DNA of 64,000 nucleotides from CBDDLD01 sp965250025 (lineage in GTDB: Bacteria > Bacteroidota > Bacteroidia > Flavobacteriales > Flavobacteriaceae): NCBI GenBank assembly GCA_965250025.1, contig OZ252283.1, positions 1,612,001 to 1,676,000 of the forward strand. The letters are read 5' to 3'. Every line of letters begins with the position of its first letter. Positions within the stretch are counted from its first letter, which is position 1. A program made the position numbers and the translations under genes. The notes beneath the pieces were generated by a model, which was given only the letters and a program-made list of their open reading frames with translations, was not told the origin of the DNA and ran no database searches. Of the stretch, positions 35,699 through 44,365 are shown in pieces.

Positions 35699-36937
35699 GT
35701 GTCCATACTCATAAAAAATATAAAACAGCTTGTTCAGGTACATGAACATAATATTACCATCGTTAAAGGTGAAGCCATGAAAACTTTACCTTTTATTGAA
35801 AATGCCTATTTATACATAGAACACGATACCATTATTGAATATGGTGACATGAAGTATTGCGAAGGCATTGAAGCCGAAACCATTATTGATGCCACAGGCA
35901 AAATTGTACTGCCCTCATGGTGCGACTCGCATACGCATATTGTATATGCCGGCAATCGTGTTAATGAATTTGTAGACCGAATCAATGGTTTAAGTTATAC
36001 TGAAATTGCGGAACGTGGCGGAGGCATTCTCAACTCTGCCAAATTACTTCAGGAAACTTCGGAAGAGGACTTGTATCAACAATCATTACAACGCTTAAAT
36101 GAAGTTATGGCTATGGGTACTGGAGCCGTTGAGATAAAAACAGGATATGGGCTAACAGTAGAAGCCGAGTTAAAAATGCTTAAGGTCATTAAACGCTTAA
36201 AACAAGAAAGTCTTGCAAAAATTAAACCTACCCTACTCGCAGCACATGCTATTCCGGAAGATTTTAAGACCAAAAAAGAAGCTTATGTTGATCAAATTGT
36301 CAAAGAACTGATCCCCAAAGCCGCACAATTACAAATAGCAGAGTATATTGATGTGTTTTGTGAAGAGGGTTACTTTGATATTGATGATACTGACCGTATA
36401 CTAAGCGCAGCTAAAGCCTACAATTTAATTCCAAAGCTACATGTCAATCAATTTAATATCCTAGGCGGTGTTGCTTTGGGTGTAAAACATGGTGCACTAT
36501 CTGTGGATCATCTAGAGGAACTGAACAACACTGATATCGAGGCCTTAAAGGATAGCCATACCATACCGGTAGCTTTGCCCGGTTGTTCCTATTTTTTAAG
36601 CATTCCTTATACGCCTGCACGACAACTTATAGACGCTGGTCTACCTATAGCTCTGGCAACAGATTACAATCCTGGTTCCACGCCAAGTGGTAATATGAAT
36701 TTCATAGTCGGTTCGGCATGTATTAAACTAAAAATGACTCCAGAGGAAGCTATCAACGCCGCTACCATTAATGGTGCCTATGCTATGGGCATCAGCAATA
36801 TGTATGGCAGCATTACCCGAGGAAAAAAAGCCAATCTGATTATTACCAAACCTATGACAGATTATAGAAGCATTCCATATCATTTTGGTAATGACCCTAT
36901 TGATCAAATGATTGTTAACGGAACCCTTTTAACATAA
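35699..36937 (+). CDS. hutI: Imidazolonepropionase
   Basis: A 412-residue metal-dependent amidohydrolase of histidine degradation that opens 4-imidazolone-5-propionate to N-formimino-glutamate. Metal ligands lie in CDSHTHIVYAGNR near residue 78; the family segments GGGILNSAKLLQ, GTGAVEIKTGYGL, HAIPEDF, FCEEGYFDIDDT, HVNQF and ATDYNPGS are all present. The start is a GTG at 35699. hutG lies nearby on the same strand but is separated by a terminator and an oppositely oriented gene, so the two are not one operon. Confidence 0.95.
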   Translation: MSILIKNIKQLVQVHEHNITIVKGEAMKTLPFIENAYLYIEHDTIIEYGDMKYCEGIEAETIIDATGKIVLPSWCDSHTHIVYAGNRVNEFVDRINGLSYTEIAERGGGILNSAKLLQETSEEDLYQQSLQRLNEVMAMGTGAVEIKTGYGLTVEAELKMLKVIKRLKQESLAKIKPTLLAAHAIPEDFKTKKEAYVDQIVKELIPKAAQLQIAEYIDVFCEEGYFDIDDTDRILSAAKAYNLIPKLHVNQFNILGGVALGVKHGALSVDHLEELNNTDIEALKDSHTIPVALPGCSYFLSIPYTPARQLIDAGLPIALATDYNPGSTPSGNMNFIVGSACIKLKMTPEEAINAATINGAYAMGISNMYGSITRGKKANLIITKPMTDYRSIPYHFGNDPIDQMIVNGTLLT

Positions 36938-36972
36938 AAAAACCCCGGAATAATTTATATTTCGGGGTTTTG
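36936..36972. terminator. Bidirectional terminator
   Basis: AAAAACCCCG ... CGGGGTTTT with A- and T-runs, between hutI and the convergent coiled-coil protein gene. Confidence 0.88.
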
Positions 36973-36996
36973 GCTATCAATCAATTAATATTCATC

Positions 36997-37884
36997 TTAT
37001 CGCAAAGTAAATTCGGATGTAGATATTAAGTTTTTAGCATTGAAAACATTTACTGTGTAACGTCCTTTTTCAAATTTTTCGTCATCATTAGGTGCTATAA
37101 ATTCACAAATGTTAAGGTTTCTATTCTCATAATTAAAACGGCTGATCAAACTGTAATTAAGTACTTTATCTTCAAACTGAATCTGATCGTTTGAACCTAA
37201 AACATTGTTTTGTGGATCAATTACCTGTACATACAACTCATTATCCCCTGCTTCTGCCAATGGATTCTTAGCCACAGTAAAACATACTTTTATTTTATCA
37301 CTACGTCTGGCACGCTCGGTAGGGATTTGTTTTCCACTATTTCTTTCGATAACTCCAAAGCCCTTAAGACCAACAGTTTGTAAAGCCGAAGCATCTTCAA
37401 CAACATTAGCCAGCTCCGTATTTTGTACTAAGAGTGAATCGGTAAACATGGTGCGTTCTGCCAATTGTACTTGTGTACTGTCTAAAGACGTTGCTAACAA
37501 TTCGTTTTCTACTTTTAATCGATCGTTTTCGGCTAAAAGCACGTCCATTTCTTCCTGTAAGGCTAAGAATTTTTTCTTATACCTCCATAAGCTGTTAACA
37601 CTATTCTGTGATATTTTCAATGAATCCATCAGCCCTTGAATACGCTCTTTTGCAGCCACTAAATCCTGATTTGCGATCTCATTTTCTCCAATAGCAATGT
37701 CATATTGTTTTGCCATATTACTAAGATCTGTCATAACCTGCTTTTTTTCACTAATCAGCATGGCCTCGTTCTCATTTTTTTCCTTAATCAGCTTAGATGT
37801 GTAAAATGCAGTCCCAATAAATAAGGCTACCAAAATCCCTAAAGCTATTTTTAAACCGATGTTTTTACTCGTTGTACCTTCCAT
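36997..37884 (-). CDS. Membrane-anchored coiled-coil protein
   Basis: A 295-residue protein with one N-terminal membrane helix (IGLKIALGILVALFIGTAFYT), a coiled coil of about 130 residues rich in E, K, N, L and Q, and a C-terminal beta-rich domain (VCFTVAKNPLAEAGDNELYVQVIDPQNNVLG). Flavobacterial relatives have been called 'chromosome partitioning protein ParA' in databases, but there is no P-loop here. The ATG at 37884 (MEGTTSKNIG) is chosen because the longer frame from 37917 adds only polar residues; either is possible. It may bridge inner membrane and periplasm; unproven. Confidence 0.75.
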   Translation of the reverse strand: MEGTTSKNIGLKIALGILVALFIGTAFYTSKLIKEKNENEAMLISEKKQVMTDLSNMAKQYDIAIGENEIANQDLVAAKERIQGLMDSLKISQNSVNSLWRYKKKFLALQEEMDVLLAENDRLKVENELLATSLDSTQVQLAERTMFTDSLLVQNTELANVVEDASALQTVGLKGFGVIERNSGKQIPTERARRSDKIKVCFTVAKNPLAEAGDNELYVQVIDPQNNVLGSNDQIQFEDKVLNYSLISRFNYENRNLNICEFIAPNDDEKFEKGRYTVNVFNAKNLISTSEFTLR

Positions 37885-37992
37885 AAGTTTGTTTGTTTTT
37901 AAATTAGTATTAAACAAGTTTTAATTTTTAATTGAGGCATTTGATAATTAAATAAAACTGTATTTTTATTCCGTTTTTAATTTAAATTCCAA

Positions 37993-39012
37993 ATGAAGAA
38001 TCTCATTCTATTTACCGACAAAGAACGTAAACGTCTTTTAAATAAACGTAAAGGAGAATCAAAATTTGGAGAACATGTTCAGTTAATTGCTAACCTCACT
38101 TCTATATACGACGACATTAAGAATTTGGATGTTGACCATGTCATTTTTGGAATTTCGGAAGACCTTGGTGTTTATGCAAACCATGGAAAAACAGGGACTT
38201 GCAATGCATGGAGTGCTGCAATAAAAGTTTTGTTAAATATACAAAGTAATCGTTTTACAAGAGCAAATAAGATCTGTGTTCTTGGTAATTTACACTATGA
38301 TACATTACTTAAACGTATTGAACCTTTAAACACTACCAAAAAACAAATTGTAAAGGCCCGATCACTGGTAGAAGAAATCGATTCTGATGTATCCTATTTG
38401 GTAAGCACAATACTTAAAGCCGGAAAAACTCCAATTATTATTGGCGGTGGGCATAACAATGCCTATGGTAATATTAAAGGTACTGCATTGGCTATGAATA
38501 AACCGGTGAATGTGGTAAATTTTGATGCGCATTCTGACTTTAGGCCTGAGGAAGGTCGGCACAGCGGTAATGGGTTTTCTTATGCTTATGCAGAAGGTTT
38601 CCTCAAACACTATTATATTTTCGGATTGCACGAAAATTATACGTCAGATAATTTATTTAAAACCTTAGATAAACTTAAGAATATACAATATACTACTTAT
38701 GAATCGCTAGAAGTACGAAAGGAAACCAGCTTTAAAAAATCACTTGAAGAAGCTTTAAAGTTTGTCTCAAAGTCAAATTATGGTATTGAAATCGATTGTG
38801 ATGCCATTGAGAATATCCCTAGTAGTGCTATGACACCAAGTGGCTTTAATGTGAAACACGCAAGGCAGTTCGTGCATATTATGGGGCAGCATAACAACGC
38901 CAAATATTTGCATATCTGTGAGGCCTCACCTAGTAAGAAAACGGAATACATGGTAGGCAAATTAATCACTTATCTCATAACAGATTATATCAGAGCATCT
39001 TCTCTAGCCTAA
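37993..39012 (+). CDS. hutG: Formimidoylglutamase, arginase family
   Basis: A 339-residue ureohydrolase-fold protein that hydrolyses N-formimidoyl-glutamate to glutamate and formamide. Metal-binding segments are GGGHNNAYGN near residue 151, NFDAHSDFRPEEGRHSGNGF near 174, and EIDCDAIENIPSSAMTPSG near 264. This is the flavobacterial form of HutG. Together with hutI it indicates histidine catabolism; hutH and hutU are not in the window. Confidence 0.88.
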   Translation: MKNLILFTDKERKRLLNKRKGESKFGEHVQLIANLTSIYDDIKNLDVDHVIFGISEDLGVYANHGKTGTCNAWSAAIKVLLNIQSNRFTRANKICVLGNLHYDTLLKRIEPLNTTKKQIVKARSLVEEIDSDVSYLVSTILKAGKTPIIIGGGHNNAYGNIKGTALAMNKPVNVVNFDAHSDFRPEEGRHSGNGFSYAYAEGFLKHYYIFGLHENYTSDNLFKTLDKLKNIQYTTYESLEVRKETSFKKSLEEALKFVSKSNYGIEIDCDAIENIPSSAMTPSGFNVKHARQFVHIMGQHNNAKYLHICEASPSKKTEYMVGKLITYLITDYIRASSLA

Positions 39013-39052
39013 AATTATTGTTCGTTATAGTAAAAAATTCAAAAACATTATT

Positions 39053-39060
39053 TATATTTA
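39053..39060 (+). promoter_or_regulatory. Possible -7 box of the MarR-GNAT gene
   Basis: TATATTTA fits the relaxed consensus TAnnTTTR. It ends one base before a perfect palindrome at 39062-39073. Confidence 0.3.
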
Positions 39061-39061
39061 C

Positions 39062-39073
39062 ATAAGTACTTAT
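39062..39073. promoter_or_regulatory. Palindromic candidate operator
   Basis: ATAAGTACTTAT is a perfect 12-base palindrome 12 bases before the ATG of a MarR-type gene and just after a possible -7 box. MarR proteins bind such palindromes and usually regulate themselves. Confidence 0.4.
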
Positions 39074-39085
39074 ATAAATAATTAT

Positions 39086-40036
39086 ATGGATGCATTAAAA
39101 GGATTTGGTGAATTGGGTTTGGGTTCCAGATTAAAGCGATTGTCTGAGCACATGATGAAAGATATTCAGTATGTATATACGTATTACAATATTGATTTTG
39201 ATCCTTACCTGTTTCCCGTCATTAAAATCATTGATAACTACAAAACGGTTACGAACAAACAGATCAAAGAAAGTCTAAAGCTATCTCAACCAGCCATAAG
39301 TCAAGCGATTACAAAACTTACAAAAAAAGGCATGATCAGTATTGATAATGATGCTATAGATGGAAGGAAAAAAATTATCGCTTTATCAAAAAAGGGAGAA
39401 GCCATAGTAGACCAAATGCGCCCGTTATGGAGGGCTATGGAGCAGACCGTTAAGCAGTATACTCTAAATTCATCTGGTTCATTAATTGAACATATCAATA
39501 ATTTGGAGCATCAACTTCAGCAACAGTCTTTAAGTCATGCTATTATTGATCGTGTAAAAGATGAGATGAAAACAGCCATACAAATCGTTGATTTTAAAGC
39601 AAGCTACGCCACATATTTTTATGATCTTAATATTGAATGGTTGCGAACTTACTTTTACGTTGAAGCATATGATGAGGCTGTATTGAGTGCCCCTAATAAG
39701 TACATTATAGACAAAGGCGGATATATCTTTTTTGCTTTAAAAAACGATGCGATAGTGGGTACAGTAGCCTTAATGCCGACTGAAGAAGATGGTATTTTTG
39801 AGCTCACTAAAATGGCAGTGCTCCCTGAGCAGAGGGGTCAAAAAATTGGGCAACACCTTTTAAAGTATTGCATTGATTTTGCAAGGCATCAGCACCTAAA
39901 AGGACTGCTACTCTACTCCAGTACCAAGTTAGAAAACGCCATTTACCTATATAGAAAATACGGTTTTAAAGAATTAGAACTCGAAAAGGATAATCCTTAC
40001 GAACGTGCCGATATTAAGATGTTACTTGAAATATAA
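39086..40036 (+). CDS. MarR regulator fused to a GNAT acetyltransferase
   Basis: A 316-residue fusion. Residues 1-140 form a MarR winged helix (TNKQIKESLKLSQPAISQAITKLTKKGMI ... DGRKKIIALSKKG), residues about 155-316 a GNAT acetyltransferase with the acetyl-CoA loop in VLPEQRGQKIGQHLLKYCIDFARHQ and the LLYSSTKLENAIYLYRKYGF segment. Databases know this as 'bifunctional HTH regulator/GNAT'. The acetyl acceptor is unknown. The 3' end overlaps the convergent neighbour by 15 bases. Confidence 0.9.
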   Translation: MDALKGFGELGLGSRLKRLSEHMMKDIQYVYTYYNIDFDPYLFPVIKIIDNYKTVTNKQIKESLKLSQPAISQAITKLTKKGMISIDNDAIDGRKKIIALSKKGEAIVDQMRPLWRAMEQTVKQYTLNSSGSLIEHINNLEHQLQQQSLSHAIIDRVKDEMKTAIQIVDFKASYATYFYDLNIEWLRTYFYVEAYDEAVLSAPNKYIIDKGGYIFFALKNDAIVGTVALMPTEEDGIFELTKMAVLPEQRGQKIGQHLLKYCIDFARHQHLKGLLLYSSTKLENAIYLYRKYGFKELELEKDNPYERADIKMLLEI

Positions 40037-40447
40037 AACATCCAGTTCTTCACAGTAAGAGTTATTTTCAAGACATAAAACATTCAAGGTTTTAAATAAG
40101 TAATCATTTAGCTTTTCATCATCAGGTCGAATGGCGTAAGCTAATTTAAATTCTGAGTACGCTCCATTATAATTTTGCTTGTCAAATCTCCATATTCCAG
40201 ATTTCATTAAGAAGTTGAAGGCATATTGATCTTGCGTTTCATACAATTGGTTCACTTTTCTGTTATGATCAAACCAAAATGGTACTGAAACTATAACAAA
40301 TATGGACAACAGAATGAAAATAACAATAGAGAAATCATAGTAAATACCTTTATTTTCGGAAGCCTGTAATTTGAATGTTCTGCTATAAACAGGGAGTTTA
40401 GTAAAAGAGGCTTTTCTTTCTGTAGAAAAAGGTTTTCGTGGACGCAT
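40022..40447 (-). CDS. Single-pass membrane protein with a TPR-like tail
   Basis: A protein of 141 residues from the chosen ATG at 40447 (155 if the ATG at 40489 is used). A basic N-terminus (MRPRKPFSTERKASF) precedes one membrane helix (FSIVIFILLSIFVIVSVPFWF) and a C-terminal helical part (YAFNFLMKSGIWRFDKQNYNGAYSEFKLAYAIRPDDEKLNDYL) that reads like one and a half TPR units. No family recognised. It overlaps the MarR-GNAT gene tail-to-tail by 15 bases. Confidence 0.6.
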   Translation of the reverse strand: MRPRKPFSTERKASFTKLPVYSRTFKLQASENKGIYYDFSIVIFILLSIFVIVSVPFWFDHNRKVNQLYETQDQYAFNFLMKSGIWRFDKQNYNGAYSEFKLAYAIRPDDEKLNDYLFKTLNVLCLENNSYCEELDVLYFK

Positions 40448-40511
40448 TGTATATATCCATTTCTGTAAACCAAATCCCATATACCCCATAACAAATAGCT
40501 TTATTTATAGG

Positions 40512-40840
40512 TAGGGGAAATTTAGTAATTGTTACAGTTTTTCTTTAATACAAAAGACTACTTAACCAGCTATTCTTTGAGCTTTGCAGGAACTTATTTC
40601 ATCAGTTCTTTTCATTTTTTAAGGAGATTTGTCATTTCGAACGTAGTGAGAAATCTCACTGTAAACTCTAAAAGATGAGATTCCTCGTCGCTACACTCTG
40701 TCGGAATGACATGACTCAAAGCAAAAACATCTTCTTATTTAAGATCCCAAATGGTATTTTAAGTTAAGGGAAGTTTAGTGATTGTTACCTGTTTCTGCTA
40801 CAATTAAAATATTTTAATCAGTTATTCTCCAAAGCTTTAA
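40512..40840. repeat. Pair of diverged direct repeats flanking a palindromic element
   Basis: About 75 bases starting at 40512 (GGGGAAATTTAGTAATTGTTAC...CAGCTATTCTTTGAGCTTTG) recur in diverged form starting at 40765 (AGGGAAGTTTAGTGATTGTTAC...CAGTTATTCTCCAAAGCTTT). The second copy covers the last codons and the stop of the 565-residue protein gene (40818), so the first copy is a decayed duplicate of that gene's 3' end. Between them lies the palindromic repeat at 40630-40713. There is no other gene in this roughly 370-base stretch. Confidence 0.65.
40630..40713. repeat. Flavobacterial interspersed palindromic repeat
   Basis: TGTCATTTCGAACGTAGTGAGAAATCTC... on the left and ...GAGATTCCTCGTCGCTACACTCTGTCGGAATGACA on the right are imperfect inverted arms (given here in part) around a short A-rich centre. 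I know this sequence type (GTCATTTCGA...AGTGAGAAATCTC) as an intergenic palindromic repeat found in many Flavobacteriaceae genomes. It has no coding capacity and can form a long hairpin. Confidence 0.75.
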
Positions 40841-42515
40841 GCGAGTCGATTTCACGTTGTAAGGCTTCGATCTTTTCATCGTTCTCTGTAGCCTTAGGGA
40901 TGCTTTTGATCACATTTAGACTATCCTGAAGTACATCGCGGTCTTTTATAGCTTCATTGTAATAATAACCGATACCTTCACTGGACCTCCAGGCTTCGTT
41001 CAACTGATTATACACGGTAAGATCCCATTGACTTGGGTGTTTGACATCGATCCAGATGACATCACGGTATTCACTATCAATAAGTACAAGATCTGGTGTC
41101 GCCGAACCATCAAACTGTTGTGCATTGGTATCGCTAATAGACGATACGGTCCCTAAGAAAAACATGCGTTTTCGCTCTGCAATATCTTTGATATAAGGCC
41201 TGAATTCTACTGGTGTATTGGCTGTCCAGTCATATTCTTTACGGGATTCCTTTACCTTTAATGGCATCGCCGAAACTCCTGCATAACCTTGTTTTTTACT
41301 GGCATGATCAAAATAATACAGTTTATCGGTACCATCTGCCGGCACAAAGACACTAAAACTTAAACTGGTGCGCTCATCACCTACCGGTTCTAAGCCAAAC
41401 CAATGATATAAACCACTGTAAGCATCTGTATTAGTACCAGAAAAATCAAAATCAGTAACATAGGGTTGTTGGTTTTGATCTTTAGGCATTAACGGAATTT
41501 TTACTGCCGTTTCCATATTCCATGGTAATGGGTCGCTAAATCCTCCAAGGAACTTCAGAGACTCTGCCTGTAACTGAGAAACCTTTTCTGCCAAGGTATT
41601 TTGTTTATTCAAAAACGGGTAATTCTTTATATTATCCGGACTTACATAGGTGCCTTTCCCTATTAAAATGCGCTCCATATAATCCTTAAAATCATGATCC
41701 CCGTTATCTATAATCATAACACCTCCAAATGTAGGATATGGAAAAAAGAAACCTTTCCATTTGATAAGACTTACAACTTGTACCCAATCGCCATTATCAT
41801 TTTTCATATAGTAAGTGTCACTGGGTTCGTAATTGAACAACATCCATGGATTAAAACGCTGAACAACGGCATTATACGTATTTCTACTAAATTTTAAAGT
41901 CTCTCCTATGGAAAACGTTACCGGAATACGGTTATCGTTTGAAAACCTTGGAAATGGTGTGGTACTACTTACTGAGAAGACTTCTTCGGTATTATCACTT
42001 ATACGTTGCATAATATACTTCTCACTAGGCTGAATGGCCATGGTCCATTTGTTTTCATCATCAACTCGTACCAAATGTGGTAAGGATACATCTTTGGTTT
42101 CCCCCACACTTTCGTTAGCCATGGAAAAGATATTTCTTAAAGGTTGAATGCGTTCATTTTGCGTTAACGGCAATTCATGGATCTCTACCTTATTCAAATT
42201 ATTGAACACATTATAGGTTCGCATATAATCATAAAGCTGATAATGCCATCCGAAAACATATAACAATCCAAAAAAAGCAATAAGTATTCCTAAAATACCA
42301 AGCCGTTTACCTGTACTCGCCGTTTTTCTGAATTTTCTTAAACCAAAAACTAAAACCAGTATACTAATGATAATAATGAACAGGTATTTTCTTAAAAACA
42401 ATAACGCTGGCTGATAATCATCTCGTAGAACAAAAAGTGCTATAAGTAGCACTATACCTCCTATTATCGTTATTCGCTTTTGCTTTTTTCCTTTATTCCA
42501 GTAAGATCTTATCAT
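40818..42515 (-). CDS. Membrane protein, last gene of the AAA+/coiled-coil cluster
   Basis: A 565-residue protein with three hydrophobic helices in the first 100 residues (ITIIGGIVLLIALFVL, YLFIIIISILVLVFGL, LGILGILIAFFGLLYVFGW), a large domain of about 400 residues facing one side of the membrane, and a short C-terminal coiled coil (NDEKIEALQREIDSLKALENN). I do not recognise the family and see no catalytic motif. The 28-base gap to the upstream gene and common orientation make it part of the six-gene cluster 40818-48883. Its 3' end is partly duplicated downstream. Confidence 0.8.
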   Translation of the reverse strand: MIRSYWNKGKKQKRITIIGGIVLLIALFVLRDDYQPALLFLRKYLFIIIISILVLVFGLRKFRKTASTGKRLGILGILIAFFGLLYVFGWHYQLYDYMRTYNVFNNLNKVEIHELPLTQNERIQPLRNIFSMANESVGETKDVSLPHLVRVDDENKWTMAIQPSEKYIMQRISDNTEEVFSVSSTTPFPRFSNDNRIPVTFSIGETLKFSRNTYNAVVQRFNPWMLFNYEPSDTYYMKNDNGDWVQVVSLIKWKGFFFPYPTFGGVMIIDNGDHDFKDYMERILIGKGTYVSPDNIKNYPFLNKQNTLAEKVSQLQAESLKFLGGFSDPLPWNMETAVKIPLMPKDQNQQPYVTDFDFSGTNTDAYSGLYHWFGLEPVGDERTSLSFSVFVPADGTDKLYYFDHASKKQGYAGVSAMPLKVKESRKEYDWTANTPVEFRPYIKDIAERKRMFFLGTVSSISDTNAQQFDGSATPDLVLIDSEYRDVIWIDVKHPSQWDLTVYNQLNEAWRSSEGIGYYYNEAIKDRDVLQDSLNVIKSIPKATENDEKIEALQREIDSLKALENN

Positions 42516-42543
42516 GGTAAGTATTTGTCAATCTTGATTTGTT

Positions 42544-43083
42544 TTACATCAACCCTTTATCTTTCAGGCGTTCTCGTGCACTTTTCTTTTCTTCTTCAGG
42601 CTGATCCTTAACAGCTGTAGTTTTAGACGCCAGGTCTTCTTTCTCTTCATTAGGTTTTAGATCTTCAATAAAATCCTTTCCTTTTTCTACTACATCGCCT
42701 ACAATATCGCCTAGTGAATCGCTTTTCTCTTCTATGACCTTACTCGATTTTATAACGAAATTAGCAATGTAAGAGCCTAATAATGTCCCTGCAGCTACTG
42801 ATGAAAATGCTGAAATACCATTATAACTTCCAAAAATAGAGATCGGCGTTAAAAACTCTAAGATAAGAGCTACGACCAGGCAAAGGCTTACTACGAAGAC
42901 TAACCGCGGTAAAAAGGCCTGTTTATATATAAACCCTTTAGGGTTATCCGGTGCCATTTGTAATTCTTTACTATTCACTATTTTGTTTAAAAACCGATAG
43001 GCGCCATTACCGTTAGATTCTCTCCAATACAGAAAAATTCCAAATAAAATAGCTGCAATAAAAATGACAAGTTCTAATCCCAT
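42544..43083 (-). CDS. Membrane protein with charged tail (AAA+ cluster)
   Basis: A 179-residue protein with three hydrophobic segments (LELVIFIAAILFGIFLYW, LPRLVFVVSLCLVVALILEFL, FSSVAAGTLLGSYIANFVI) and a C-terminal tail of about 65 charged residues (VIEEKSDSLGDIVGDVVEKG ... KKSARERLKDKGLM) likely to be an amphipathic or disordered cytosolic helix. No recognised family. It lies between the DUF6638 gene (41-base gap) and the 565-residue membrane protein gene (28-base gap). Confidence 0.8.
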   Translation of the reverse strand: MGLELVIFIAAILFGIFLYWRESNGNGAYRFLNKIVNSKELQMAPDNPKGFIYKQAFLPRLVFVVSLCLVVALILEFLTPISIFGSYNGISAFSSVAAGTLLGSYIANFVIKSSKVIEEKSDSLGDIVGDVVEKGKDFIEDLKPNEEKEDLASKTTAVKDQPEEEKKSARERLKDKGLM

Positions 43084-43124
43084 ATTGTAAGTTTGATGGT
43101 TTCTATAAAATTAGTCTAATTATT

Positions 43125-44360
43125 CTAAATATTGTTACTTATCCTTTCAATGACCCAGTCTTTTAACGAATCGTCCCAGGTATCATAACTTTTATAAAAC
43201 TGTTCTTTATCATACCAATACAAGAAAAGGACATCTTTTGGTGAAATATTAATCAAAAGTTTGTGTATGAGGTCACGATGCTCAGCAGTCAATGATGAAT
43301 GGGGTTGATGCAATGCAAAAAACATGGACTGATCCACAACATCAGCAATTTTATAGGCATTACTTTTTTCTAACTTTTCCAAGTATAGCTCCACACTCAT
43401 CACCTGTTTTCTGGCCTTAATATCGATTTTATTCAAATAACTTTTAAACAATACTTTATCGTTTAAAATATCTTTAATTTGATGTTCGGTGTCTTTTAAA
43501 AACTGTGCCAGTTCAAACTTCTTAATCCTATCGTAGATTGGTGTTTTTACTATGGCTTCAAGATCATAATCAACAATTAGATGATCACGGAGTTTCTCAA
43601 CCAACTCTGGTTGTGAAATATGATAAATCAAAACATCATGAATGGTATCTTTTATCGCTTCTTTATATACGTCTTTACTTTCAAAAACCACAATAGGCTT
43701 GATAAAATCCCGTAAGAGATAAATCCCATCGAAAGCGCGTGTATAAAATGATCCTGTCGAAAAATGTAAAGGATGAAGGTTAAGATCTCTATTCCTCAGA
43801 TCGCCATAGGCTTTAGCCAAATCTAATAGCTGTTTTTGCAGGTTTTCATCTATAAAATTATGTTCCGTTTTAAACTTATCAATCAGACGTAATTGCGTCA
43901 TCTGAACTTCATTGAGGTCATCAATTAAACGGAACGTGATGCTTACATTATCGTATTTAAGTACGTCTAAAGGCTCATAAAACACGTCTATATCTTGATC
44001 AAAATCGATACATATCGCCGAATCTCGGGTAATGTCATTGATCTTCTGACCATGTGTTCTAAATACGTGCTGCATCATTTCCCTATCGAAAGAATGAAAT
44101 GGTAGGTATACAGGTTTGCCTTTCTGAAGTGGTGAAATGATAATACCGTGTGGATTGGCGTCGCCGTGATTTAGGTATTGTATATCGCCTTTTTCTTCTG
44201 CTACTTCAGGACTCCAACCGATGCCATCAATAGAAAATGAGGTCAGTTTGGTTTGCGAAAAACCCAGTGTTTTCAGACACTTATTATAACGTTCAACGAG
44301 TTTTCCGCTTACCGGAATAAGCTCGCTTCTGTAAAGGTTTGCTGTTTTGAGTTTTTGCAT
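43125..44360 (-). CDS. DUF6638 family protein (AAA+ cluster)
   Basis: A 411-residue soluble protein. I identify it as DUF6638 from the N-terminal 'LKTANLYRSELIPVSGKLVERYNKCL' (quoted in part) and the middle 'ATGxFYTRAFDGIYLLRDFI'-like segment STGSFYTRAFDGIYLLRDF. There is no signal peptide, nucleotide-binding motif or known catalytic motif. Its start lies 5 bases after the AAA+ ATPase stop, implying close co-expression and a probable physical partnership. The function of DUF6638 is unknown. Confidence 0.8.
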   Translation of the reverse strand: MQKLKTANLYRSELIPVSGKLVERYNKCLKTLGFSQTKLTSFSIDGIGWSPEVAEEKGDIQYLNHGDANPHGIIISPLQKGKPVYLPFHSFDREMMQHVFRTHGQKINDITRDSAICIDFDQDIDVFYEPLDVLKYDNVSITFRLIDDLNEVQMTQLRLIDKFKTEHNFIDENLQKQLLDLAKAYGDLRNRDLNLHPLHFSTGSFYTRAFDGIYLLRDFIKPIVVFESKDVYKEAIKDTIHDVLIYHISQPELVEKLRDHLIVDYDLEAIVKTPIYDRIKKFELAQFLKDTEHQIKDILNDKVLFKSYLNKIDIKARKQVMSVELYLEKLEKSNAYKIADVVDQSMFFALHQPHSSLTAEHRDLIHKLLINISPKDVLFLYWYDKEQFYKSYDTWDDSLKDWVIERISNNI

Positions 44361-44365
44361 TTGTA

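Noticed and set aside
37205..37639. 144-residue plus-strand frame opposite the coiled-coil gene
   Set aside because: Composition (Ser/Cys/Leu/Phe runs) is that of an antisense shadow of a real coding frame; the minus-strand gene has clear protein features.
35699..39012. hutI-hutG as a single hut operon
   Set aside because: A bidirectional terminator and an oppositely oriented gene (36997-37884) separate them.
40630..40713. CRISPR repeat or transposon end
   Set aside because: A single copy with imperfect inverted arms, no spacers, no transposase; it matches the known dispersed intergenic palindrome type.
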